From: JBOGHU01 sp050742255 | GTDB taxonomy: Bacteria > Actinomycetota > Acidimicrobiia > Acidimicrobiales > CADCSY01 | DNA length: 43,927 nt | Reading direction: 5' to 3' | NCBI GenBank assembly: GCA_050742255.1 | Contig: JBOGHU010000111.1 | Span: forward strand, 1-43,927 | Part shown: piece after piece, positions 1 through 6,667 of the stretch | How the letters are laid out: each line of letters starts with the position of its first letter | Position numbering within the stretch: the first letter of the stretch is position 1 | Translations under genes and position numbers: made by a program | The notes under the pieces: generated by a model | The model's input: the letters and a program-made list of their open reading frames with translations, nothing else | Databases searched by the model: none | What the model was told of the DNA's origin: nothing

Positions 1-1156
1 CCTCGGCGGCGCGGTCCAGCTCGGCCCCGGCCCGCTCGACCTCGTGCCGGCGGGCGTCGGCCTCGCGCCGGGCCCGGTCGAGGGCCCGGGCATCCCGCAT
101 CTGGGGGCTGTCGGCCAGGGTGTCGACCGCGGCCTGGGCCGCCCGCTCGTCGCCGGCCAGCCGCTCGAGGTCGTCGCTGACCCGTGCCAGGTCGGCGGCT
201 GCCTCCTCCCGGTCGGACTCGGCCGCCCGCAGCCGGCGCATGGCCGCCTCGTAGGCGGCGTGGGCCGAGGTCACGCCGTGGGCCCGGCGACGGGCCGCCA
301 CCTGCACGTAGCGGCGGTACTCGGCCAGGAACGCGTCGGTGCCCCGGCCGGCGGACTCGAACGCCTCGAGGGCCAGCCGGTCGGCCTCCAGGCTGCGGAA
401 GGACTCGGCCACGTCGCCGATGACCGCCGGCGAGGGGGGCGGGAGGGCCTCGCTGAGCGCCGCCGACAGCCTGGCCTCCTGGAGCTGGCGGGAGAGCTGG
501 GGTTGGCGGAGCTGGATCAGGAGGTTGACCAGGGCGGCGTAGCGGTGCTCGCCCAGGCGGAACAGGGACCGGTCGACGGCGGCCCGGTAGGAGGCGGCGG
601 TGGCGTGGACCTCGCCCCGCCCCCCCAGGGCCTCGACCAGGCGGTCACGGGTGAGGGTCTGGCCGGAGGGGGCCTGGAGGAAGAGGTCGTGGCCCACCCG
701 GCGATCGGTCAGGAAGAACCAGCGGTCGACCAGGCCCCGACCCTCCACCGCCCGCAGGCCGCAGCCGAGGGTGAGGAAGTGGTCGGTGCCGTCCTCGTCG
801 TGGCGTCCCAGCTCCAGCCAGGTGTAGCCCAGGCGGTCGCTGTAGCGGCCGAGGAGGAGGTTCCACTCCATCCGCTTGGCCCCGTCACCGTCAGGTTCGA
901 GACGGTGGGAGGCGACCTCTCCGTCGAGGAGGAAGGGGAGTTGGAGGGCGAGGACCCGGGACTTGCCGGTGCCGTTGTTGCCGCGAAGCAGCAGGTGGCC
1001 GTCGGTGTAGCGGAACTCCTCGTGGTCGTAGCGGTAGAGGTTGACCAGCCCGCCGCGGAGGGGCTGCCAGCGGGAGCGCCGCGGGCGGGGGAGGGCGGCG
1101 CCCGGTCCCGGCGGAGCCGGCGCCGGGGGGTCGAGCAGGTCGGTGGTCGGGGTCAT
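1..1156 (-). CDS. jetC: Wadjet JetC, SMC/SbcC-like ATPase, N-terminal part (TIGR02680 family)
   Basis: This is the N-terminal 385 codons of a large ATPase that continues beyond base 1. A Walker A motif, GNNGTGKS, is at residues 59-66, preceded by an EFRYTDGHLLLRG segment typical of SMC-like heads in which the ATPase clamps a DNA loop. From about residue 220 the sequence becomes rich in Ala, Arg, Glu and Leu with heptad-like spacing, as expected for the start of a long coiled coil. Family members are usually over 1,300 residues, so roughly a quarter is visible. The ATG overlaps the jetB stop (ATGA), indicating translational coupling. The assignment rests on the fold and on the two upstream neighbours, which are diagnostic of this operon. 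In Wadjet, JetA, JetB and JetC form the condensin-like complex and JetD is the nuclease; jetD should lie just off the left edge. Confidence 0.88.
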   Translation of the reverse strand, partial: MTPTTDLLDPPAPAPPGPGAALPRPRRSRWQPLRGGLVNLYRYDHEEFRYTDGHLLLRGNNGTGKSRVLALQLPFLLDGEVASHRLEPDGDGAKRMEWNLLLGRYSDRLGYTWLELGRHDEDGTDHFLTLGCGLRAVEGRGLVDRWFFLTDRRVGHDLFLQAPSGQTLTRDRLVEALGGRGEVHATAASYRAAVDRSLFRLGEHRYAALVNLLIQLRQPQLSRQLQEARLSAALSEALPPPSPAVIGDVAESFRSLEADRLALEAFESAGRGTDAFLAEYRRYVQVAARRRAHGVTSAHAAYEAAMRRLRAAESDREEAAADLARVSDDLERLAGDERAAQAAVDTLADSPQMRDARALDRARREADARRHEVERAGAELDRAAE

Positions 1157-2466
1157 GGTCGGTCCTCGAGGTGGGGGGGCAGGTCGGGCGGGTCGAGGGC
1201 GTAGCGGGCGATGGCGGGCAGGGGGACGACCCCCTCGGCGCCACGCCGGGCCAGGCGCAGGGCGGCCAGGCGGTCGACGGCCTGGTCGGCCAGCGCCACC
1301 TCGGCGCCGGGGTCGGTGACGTCCTTGCGCCAGTGGGCCCGGTGCTCGGCGATGAGCTCGGTGGTGCGGTGGTGCAGGGCCACCATGGGGACCGCGGCGC
1401 CGGGGCGCTCCGAGGCGGCTCCAGCCAGGAGCTCGGCCAGCAGCAGGGTGAGGTGGCCGTCGGTCCCCTCCTCGGGCAGCTCCAGGTCGGTGAGCTGGCC
1501 CCCGTCGTCGACCATGGCGATGCCCTCCCGGCGGACCTCGGCCACCAGCCCGGTGGCCTCGGTCACCTGGCCCACCAGCAGGGAGCGCTGGCGGTGGAGG
1601 TAGGCCAGCTCGTCGTCGTCGAGCTCGTCGTAGTACACGACGGGGTCGTCGAGCAGCCGCCGGGTGAGGTTGGCCCGAAGGCGGCGGTTGCGGGCGTCGT
1701 CGGTGTCGGGCACGGCCTCGGCGACCACCGCCGCCAGCCGCTGGTCGAGGCCCGTGGCCTCCACCACCGACGGGCCCTGGCGGACGGCCAGGAGACGGGC
1801 CAGGGCACCCCGGCCGATCGAGTACAGCACGTCGCCCTGACGGGCCAGGTAGGCGCGCTCGTCGCCGTCGACCCGGCGCAGGACCGACAACCCGAGGAGG
1901 AGGCGCACCACCGCCACCAGGTCCCGGCGCTGGTCGGCGCCGAGCAGGTCGAAGGTCATGCCCGCCTCGGCCAGGACGGGGTCGGCGGCGGCCGCGGCCG
2001 CCACCCGGTCGGCGATCCAGCCCAGGGTGGCCTGGCGGTCGGCCCCCTCGAGCGCCAGCAGGGCCAGGCACCACAGGGCGTAGCGGCGGCGGGTGAAGGG
2101 GGGGTCGGCGGGCCGGGCCCGGGCCGCACGGGTGCCGTCGCCCAGGTCGGCGGGGACCTTGCGCAGCCGGGCCAGCTCGCTGTCGACGAAGAGGGCCCAG
2201 CCGGGGTTGCGGGCCAGCCAGTCCCGGAGCCACCCGGCGTGGCGGCGGACCAGCCCGAACTCGGCGGCGTGGGGCCCCTCGGGGGTGAGCAGGGGGTGCT
2301 GGAGGAGGGCCCGCAGCGCCCGGCGGCGCTGGTGGACGGTCTCCTGGTCGAGCTGGCTGCCGATGGCCGACGCCGGGGCCGGGCCGGGGGGGGCGGGCTG
2401 ACCCGGCGCGGCCCCAGCCGGGCCTGGGCTCGCGCCCAGGTGGAGGGCGGAGGCCAGGGGCGTCAT
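1153..2466 (-). CDS. jetB: Wadjet JetB, kleisin-type subunit (DUF2398 / TIGR02678)
   Basis: A 437-residue protein of the DUF2398 (TIGR02678) family, the JetB partner in the DUF2397/DUF2398 class of Wadjet. By family knowledge it bridges the JetC ATPase heads and binds JetA. Recognisable stretches include a QRRRALRALLQHPLL segment near residue 45, FTRRRYALWCLALLALE near 125, and the VVYYDELDDDELAYL block near 275. The first 35 residues are Pro/Ala-rich and look disordered. The start is the ATG that overlaps the jetA stop as ATGA; the open frame extends further upstream, but only as a shadow of jetA. The stop overlaps the jetC start in the same way, so the genes form one transcript. Function is inferred from family and operon context. 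Confidence 0.88.
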   Translation of the reverse strand: MTPLASALHLGASPGPAGAAPGQPAPPGPAPASAIGSQLDQETVHQRRRALRALLQHPLLTPEGPHAAEFGLVRRHAGWLRDWLARNPGWALFVDSELARLRKVPADLGDGTRAARARPADPPFTRRRYALWCLALLALEGADRQATLGWIADRVAAAAAADPVLAEAGMTFDLLGADQRRDLVAVVRLLLGLSVLRRVDGDERAYLARQGDVLYSIGRGALARLLAVRQGPSVVEATGLDQRLAAVVAEAVPDTDDARNRRLRANLTRRLLDDPVVYYDELDDDELAYLHRQRSLLVGQVTEATGLVAEVRREGIAMVDDGGQLTDLELPEEGTDGHLTLLLAELLAGAASERPGAAVPMVALHHRTTELIAEHRAHWRKDVTDPGAEVALADQAVDRLAALRLARRGAEGVVPLPAIARYALDPPDLPPHLEDRP

Positions 2467-4076
2467 GCCGAGACCTCCGCCGGGACGGGCTCGGCATCCT
2501 CCGCCCGACCGCCCCCGGCCCAGCTGGTGGCGCCGGGTCCGCCGGCCAGGAGGTCGGTGACGGTGAGCCAGTGGTCGGGACCCGAGAGCGACCCCGCCGC
2601 CGTGCGGACGGTGGCCCGGGCACCGTCGCCGGTGGGGGCCAGGGTGACCGACACCGTCCCGTCGGCCGAGACGGCCTCCACCGCGTCGCCGGGCCCGGCC
2701 TTTCCGGCCAGGGCCTGGCCCAGGAGGTCGAGGAAGAGGGCGAAGGCGTCGGGGTCGAGATGTCCCAGCTCGGCCAGGCGGGTGGGCCGGCCGGTGGCCA
2801 GCCGGTCTCGGGCCGCGGCCACCTGGGCCGACTCCTCGGCGGCCAGGGCGGCCAGGGCGGCCTTGGCCGCGCTGCGATCGATGACGCTCGGGGGCCGGCC
2901 CCGGGGGAGGTGGTGGCCGGTGCGGCGCAGGCGGGGAGAGATCCGCAGCGGCGGGGCGTGGAGCCAGCTCGTCGCCGCCGGCACCGGTGCCGCCGCCCGC
3001 TCGTCGAGGGAGGTGTCGTCGACGCCCAGGTGGCGGGAGGGGGTGAGCGCGAACGCGGCCCGCCACAACCGGTGGGCGTCGGAGTCGCGGTCGGCCTGGG
3101 CGAACCAGTGGGCCAGGGTGCGCAGGTCGGCGGCCCGGTCGGAGCGGGTCACCCGGCGGTCGTTGATCCCGGCCACCGCGGCCAGCAGGGCGGGGATGGC
3201 CGAGCGGGCCCGGGACCGCAGCACGTCGGCCTGGCAGGGAGCGTCGGGGGTGCCGATGAACCAGTGCCGCAACCCCGACCAGCGGTCTGCCCAGGCGGTG
3301 CGGGCGTGCGCCCGATCGGCTTCGGTGGCAGCCAGGGCGTCGGCCAGGTCGCGCTCGGCGGCCAGATGGAGGAGCCGGTCGACCCCGGCCGCCTCGACCC
3401 TGGCGATGGCCCCGGCGATGTCGGCCTGGGCCACCACCAGCTCGCCGATGAAGCGCTCCAGGTAGTCGATCAGGGTGTCCTTGTAGGCCAGGAACGCCAC
3501 CACCTCCACCCCGTGGAGGTCGATCGCCCGCTGGAGGCTCCCGATGAAGGCCTGGGCCTTGGCCGTGAGCTCGTCGAAGCGGGCGCGCAGCGACCGCAGC
3601 GTGCGGTGGACCTTGCCGGGATCGGGATCGGGCCCGGCGGCGGTGAGGGCCAGCTCGCCGAGCAGCTCGCGGATGTCGGTCAGGGCGGCGGCCTGGAGCT
3701 CACCGGGCTGGGCCACCGCCTCCTCGTACAGGGCCACGGCCCGCTCGGCGGCCTCCCCGGCGGCGGTGAGCTGGTAGAGGAAGCGGGGCCGGTAGAACTC
3801 CTCGACCGTGGCCACCTCGGCGGTGTCCTGGTCGGCGTCGAGGTTGCCCCAGTCCCTGAGCTGGGCCAGGGCGGCGTCGACCCCGGCCTGTTCGACCGGC
3901 TCGGCCAGGTCCTGGCCCTGCAGGGATGCCAGCACCTCGACGGGGCGGAGGTGGAGGGCGAAGCGCTCCTTGGCGAGGGTGAAGCTGCGCATGACCGCCC
4001 GGTACAGGGCCGCCTTCTCGGCGGTGAGGTAGGCGAAGGCCCGGAGCCTGCCGGGGGTCGTGGTCGTGGTGGTCAT
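2463..4076 (-). CDS. jetA: Wadjet JetA, KITE-type subunit (DUF2397 / TIGR02677)
   Basis: First gene of the Wadjet operon: 537 residues, DUF2397 (TIGR02677). The N-terminus reads RLRAFAYLTAEKAALYRAVMRSF, typical of the family, and contains winged-helix-like segments; the centre (about 130-270) is helical; the C-terminal third is variable. In Wadjet the JetABC complex senses circular plasmid DNA by loop extrusion and JetD cleaves it. The ATG at 4076 was chosen because family members begin close to this point; no strong Shine-Dalgarno is visible. The upstream 302 bases are shared with the divergent LysM gene and hold two LexA-type boxes. A TTGACT at 4142-4147 on the minus strand is a possible -35, but no convincing -10 follows. 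Confidence 0.88.
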   Translation of the reverse strand: MTTTTTTPGRLRAFAYLTAEKAALYRAVMRSFTLAKERFALHLRPVEVLASLQGQDLAEPVEQAGVDAALAQLRDWGNLDADQDTAEVATVEEFYRPRFLYQLTAAGEAAERAVALYEEAVAQPGELQAAALTDIRELLGELALTAAGPDPDPGKVHRTLRSLRARFDELTAKAQAFIGSLQRAIDLHGVEVVAFLAYKDTLIDYLERFIGELVVAQADIAGAIARVEAAGVDRLLHLAAERDLADALAATEADRAHARTAWADRWSGLRHWFIGTPDAPCQADVLRSRARSAIPALLAAVAGINDRRVTRSDRAADLRTLAHWFAQADRDSDAHRLWRAAFALTPSRHLGVDDTSLDERAAAPVPAATSWLHAPPLRISPRLRRTGHHLPRGRPPSVIDRSAAKAALAALAAEESAQVAAARDRLATGRPTRLAELGHLDPDAFALFLDLLGQALAGKAGPGDAVEAVSADGTVSVTLAPTGDGARATVRTAAGSLSGPDHWLTVTDLLAGGPGATSWAGGGRAEDAEPVPAEVSA

Positions 4077-4245
4077 TGGCGGCTCGGTGGTGGCGTCGGA
4101 GGGTTTCGGAGGGTGTCGGTGTGCCCCGGGGGGTCATGGCCCAGTCAAGCACGGGGGTGTGACAGGATCCCCACCATGTAACTACACGGGCGTGATGTGC
4201 GCCACCGGGCCGGCCGGGTGGTGGGCCCTCCTCCCTCGGGGGTCC

Positions 4246-4265
4246 TTGACAGGGAACGGGCGTTC
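4246..4265 (+). promoter_or_regulatory. -35 hexamer and LexA-type SOS box 1
   Basis: TTGACA at 4246-4251 is a consensus -35. It is followed at 4254-4265 by GAACGGGCGTTC, a perfect GAAC-N4-GTTC core of the actinobacterial LexA box. The box sits directly behind the -35, a repressing position for the LysM gene at 4379. The matching -10 is not obvious. Confidence 0.8.
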
Positions 4266-4282
4266 GTGTTTCCTGAGGACAG

Positions 4283-4294
4283 GAACGCACGTTC
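4283..4294 (+). promoter_or_regulatory. LexA-type SOS box 2
   Basis: GAACGCACGTTC, a second perfect GAAC-N4-GTTC core, lies 29 bp centre to centre from box 1, so the two sites are close to the same face over about three helical turns. It is 85 bases before the LysM gene start and 207 bases before the divergent jetA start. Confidence 0.8.
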
Positions 4295-4378
4295 GCCCAG
4301 GCAGACCGACCAGCCAGACCAGATCAGGCCGACCGGACCAGACCGACCGCACCAGAGCCCGGAGGAGGATCGAATCGA

Positions 4379-4756
4379 ATGGCCGCCATCACCACCGTGG
4401 ACCGAAGAGCCCGACCGCGCCCAGGGCTGCACGCCGTCCACGGCCGCGGGCCACGGCCCCCGACGCCCGCCGTGGCCCGTCGGCGGCGGGTGGGGGTCGG
4501 CGTCGTGGTGGTCGCCGCCCTGCTCGCCCTGTTGGGGAGCCTGGCGGCGGCTCCGTCCACGCCGGCCGACGGCGCCCAGCTGGGCCCCCCGGTCGTCGCC
4601 GGGCAGGTCTACGTGGCCCAGTCGGGCGACACCTACTGGTCCATCGCGGCGCGGCTGGGCGCGGGAGGCGACGTGCGAGCCACCGTCGACGCCCTGGAGG
4701 CGGCCAACGAGGGCCGGCTGCTGCGGGCCGGCGATCGGCTGGAGCTGCCGCCGTGA
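4379..4756 (+). CDS. LysM-domain membrane protein, ChiZ/DivS-like SOS division inhibitor
   Basis: 125 residues: a basic cytoplasmic tail, one membrane segment at about 37-57 (VGVGVVVVAALLALLGSLAAA), then an extracytoplasmic LysM domain at about 77-124 (YVAQSGDTYWSIAARLG ... LRAGDRLELPP). This is the architecture of mycobacterial Rv2719c/ChiZ and corynebacterial DivS, SOS-induced proteins that block division by acting at the cell wall. In those genomes the gene also stands just before nrdR and next to lexA. Two LexA-type boxes upstream fit DNA-damage induction. A GGAGGA Shine-Dalgarno lies about 11 bases before the ATG. No catalytic domain beyond LysM is visible, so whether it hydrolyses peptidoglycan cannot be said. 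Confidence 0.82.
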   Translation: MAAITTVDRRARPRPGLHAVHGRGPRPPTPAVARRRRVGVGVVVVAALLALLGSLAAAPSTPADGAQLGPPVVAGQVYVAQSGDTYWSIAARLGAGGDVRATVDALEAANEGRLLRAGDRLELPP

Positions 4757-4780
4757 GCACGTGGCCGCACCCGTGGGGGG

Positions 4781-4786
4781 TAGCGT
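4781..4786 (+). promoter_or_regulatory. Leaderless-type -10 for nrdR
   Basis: TAGCGT ends 7 bases before the nrdR GTG, so transcription would begin at or next to the start codon. It gives nrdR a promoter separate from the SOS-controlled LysM gene. Confidence 0.5.
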
Positions 4787-4793
4787 CTGGTCG

Positions 4794-5276
4794 GTGCGGT
4801 GTCCGTGGTGCCCGAGCCGCGATGACAGGGTGGTGGACTCCCGTCTGGCCGACGACGGGGCCGCCATCCGCCGCCGCCGGGAGTGCCTGGCGTGCGGGCG
4901 ACGCTACACGACCTTCGAGCGGGTGGAGGAGGCGCCGCTGGTGGTGGTGAAGCGCTCGGGCGAGCGTGCCCCCTTCGAGCGGGCCAAGATCGTCGCCGGC
5001 ATGGCCGCCGCCGCCAAGAACCGTCCCGTCGCTCCCGAGCGACTGGATGCGGTGGCGGCCGAGTTGGAGGAGGAGGCCCGCCTGGGCGGACCCGAGGTCA
5101 CGACCCAGGCCATCGGCATCGCCGTCCTCGACCGGCTGCGGTCTCTCGACCACGTCGCCTACGTCCGCTTCGCCAGCGTGTACAAGGGCTTCGAGGACCT
5201 GACCGACTTCGAGCGGGAGATGGGGCTGCTCACCAAGACCCCTGACGCGTCGCGGTCCCGCCCCGACGAGACCTGA
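4794..5276 (+). CDS. nrdR: Transcriptional repressor NrdR
   Basis: 160 residues starting at GTG (VRCPWCPS). An N-terminal zinc ribbon (CPWC ... CLAC, residues 3-34) is followed by RRYTTFE and an ATP-cone domain (VVVKRSGERAPFERAKIVAGM to FASVYKGFEDLTDFERE). NrdR senses ATP/dATP and represses ribonucleotide reductase genes. Length matches the family. The open frame runs upstream, but the zinc ribbon fixes the start. It lies 37 bases after the LysM gene and about 1.4 kb before nrdJ, its expected target. I did not find a convincing NrdR box pair before nrdJ. Confidence 0.95.
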   Translation: MRCPWCPSRDDRVVDSRLADDGAAIRRRRECLACGRRYTTFERVEEAPLVVVKRSGERAPFERAKIVAGMAAAAKNRPVAPERLDAVAAELEEEARLGGPEVTTQAIGIAVLDRLRSLDHVAYVRFASVYKGFEDLTDFEREMGLLTKTPDASRSRPDET

Positions 5277-5305
5277 GCTGAGCCCAGCCCGGGCGCGGGC
5301 CTGCC

Positions 5306-6007
5306 TCACCGCCGCAGGTACCTCAGGAACAGGGTGCCGTCCTCCTCGAGGAGCGAGACCGGGCGGAGCTCCAGGGGTCGCGCCGGCTGGGCGTGGCTGG
5401 CGATCCGGGGCCCGTCGCCGCCGACCAGGATGGGGGAGAGCGTCAGGCAGAGCTCGTCGAGGGCGTCGGCGGCGAGGAGCTGGCCCAGCACCGAGGGACC
5501 GCCCTCGCACAGCACCACCCGGTGCCCGCGACCTCCCAGGGCGGCGACGGCCCGGCCCAGGTCCACCCGCTCCTCGCCGATCACGACCACCTCGGCGACC
5601 TGGGCCGCGTGCGCCCGGCGCTCGGGATCGCTGGCGGCGCCGGTGATGACCAACGGGCGGGCGACGGCATCGGTGAAGAGCCGACCCTGCCAGTCGAGGT
5701 CCAGGCTGGCCGAGACCACGGCGAGGGGAGCGGGGTCGGGGCCTCGCACCGGCCCGTAGCGCTCGGCCCTGACGGTCCCGGCGCCCACCAGCACCACGTC
5801 GGCGAGGGACCGCAGGAGCCGGAAGACCCTCCGGTCGAGGCCGCTTCCCAACGGGCCGGAGCGTCCGTCGAGGGTGGCGCTGCCGTCCGCCGAGGACACG
5901 AAGTTGGCCACCACCCAGGGACGGCCGTGGTGGGGCCGGCGGTCGGCGGAGCCGTAGGCGGCGCCAAGGTCGACCTCGGTGGCGGGGGAGGGCAGGAGCT
6001 GACGCAC
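5306..6007 (-). CDS. RibD C-terminal-domain reductase (pyrimidine/dihydrofolate reductase-like)
   Basis: 233 residues with the RibD-C / DHFR-like fold: PWVVANFVSSADGSATLDGRSGPL near residue 30, ADVVLVGAGTVRAERYGP near 70, VVLCEGGPSVLGQLL near 165, and LSPILVGGDGPRI near 190. Proteins of this family reduce pteridine or pyrimidine substrates with NADPH. The deaminase domain of full RibD is absent and no other riboflavin genes are nearby, so a role in riboflavin synthesis is possible but unproven. The start is GTG at 6007; TAGCGT on the minus strand (6022-6017) lies 9 bases upstream, a near-leaderless promoter. It converges with nrdR across 29 bases. Confidence 0.85.
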   Translation of the reverse strand: MRQLLPSPATEVDLGAAYGSADRRPHHGRPWVVANFVSSADGSATLDGRSGPLGSGLDRRVFRLLRSLADVVLVGAGTVRAERYGPVRGPDPAPLAVVSASLDLDWQGRLFTDAVARPLVITGAASDPERRAHAAQVAEVVVIGEERVDLGRAVAALGGRGHRVVLCEGGPSVLGQLLAADALDELCLTLSPILVGGDGPRIASHAQPARPLELRPVSLLEEDGTLFLRYLRR

Positions 6008-6087
6008 GACCCGGCGACGCTAGCGCCTGGTGAGTCGCCGTCAGGCGGCTTCCCCGGCAGCCGGCCCCGGCGGGGTACTCTGGGGCC

Positions 6088-6456
6088 GTGCTCACCCAAG
6101 GCCCCATCCCGGTGGCCGTCCACGGGGTGATCGAGTACGGGGCCGGCGTGCTGTTCGTCGTGGCCCCGTTCCTCTTCGACTTCTCGGGCGGCGCCACGGC
6201 TCTGGCGGTCCTGCTGGGGTTCGTCATCCTCGCCTTCGCCGCCGCCACCGGGGGGCCGACGGGGCTGATCGACCAGATCTCGGTGCGGACCCACGCCGGG
6301 CTCGACTACGTGCTGGCCCTCTTCCTGCTGCTGTCGCCCTACGTGTTCGGGTTCTCGGGCGAGACCGCCCCGACGGCGTTCTTCATCGCCCTGGGCGTCG
6401 CCCACCTGCTGGTCACGGTGGGGACCCGGTTCCTGCGGGGCACGGCCAGGCTGTAG
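6088..6456 (+). CDS. Small SPW-like integral membrane protein
   Basis: 122 residues with four predicted membrane segments (about 8-30, 33-53, 66-88, 93-115). The repeated FLFDFSGGATA and LLSPYVFGFSGETA turns, about 58 residues apart, resemble SPW-repeat proteins, where each helical hairpin ends in a similar motif. Function is unknown. The start is GTG with TACTCT at 6076-6081, six bases upstream, so it is probably leaderless. No operon partner is evident: the RibD-C gene diverges from it and nrdJ has its own promoter. Confidence 0.7.
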   Translation: MLTQGPIPVAVHGVIEYGAGVLFVVAPFLFDFSGGATALAVLLGFVILAFAAATGGPTGLIDQISVRTHAGLDYVLALFLLLSPYVFGFSGETAPTAFFIALGVAHLLVTVGTRFLRGTARL

Positions 6457-6517
6457 CTGCCGGCGCCATCGGGCCGGGTCGGCAGCGTCTGGCACCGGGG
6501 CGAGAGGCCCCCAGCCC

Positions 6518-6547
6518 TTGACACGACGGTAGTTACGCTGCTGTAAT
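6518..6547 (+). promoter_or_regulatory. nrdJ promoter (TTGACA, 18 bp, TGTAAT)
   Basis: TTGACA at 6518-6523 and TGTAAT at 6542-6547 form a near-consensus promoter, the most AT-rich patch in the neighbourhood. Transcription would start near 6554, leaving about 114 untranslated bases before nrdJ. No cobalamin-riboswitch B12 box or NrdR box pair was recognised there. Confidence 0.75.
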
Positions 6548-6667
6548 TGTGCTGCATCTTGTGGTCTGGCGGCGCCACAGCCCCAGATCTCGTGGTGGGG
6601 CCGCAGGCACGGTCGGATCGGACGAACCCTGGTCTCCGGGCCGGGAGCCGGGGGACAGGAGGAGCAC

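Noticed and set aside
1171..4181. Two long plus-strand frames (1171-3465 and 2571-4181) opposite jetA and jetB
   Set aside because: They are antisense to the Wadjet genes and consist of Gly/Val/Gln-rich sequence with no recognisable domain.
4077..4378. lexA gene next to the LysM gene
   Set aside because: The neighbour on that side is the Wadjet operon; no LexA-like sequence is encoded in the window.
6518..6570. NrdR box pair at the nrdJ promoter
   Set aside because: No two 16-base ACAC-like/GTGT-like boxes at the usual 31-32 bp spacing could be matched.
6548..6667. Cobalamin riboswitch before nrdJ
   Set aside because: Neither a B12 box (GCCACTG) nor the conserved core pieces were found; GCCACAG alone is not enough.
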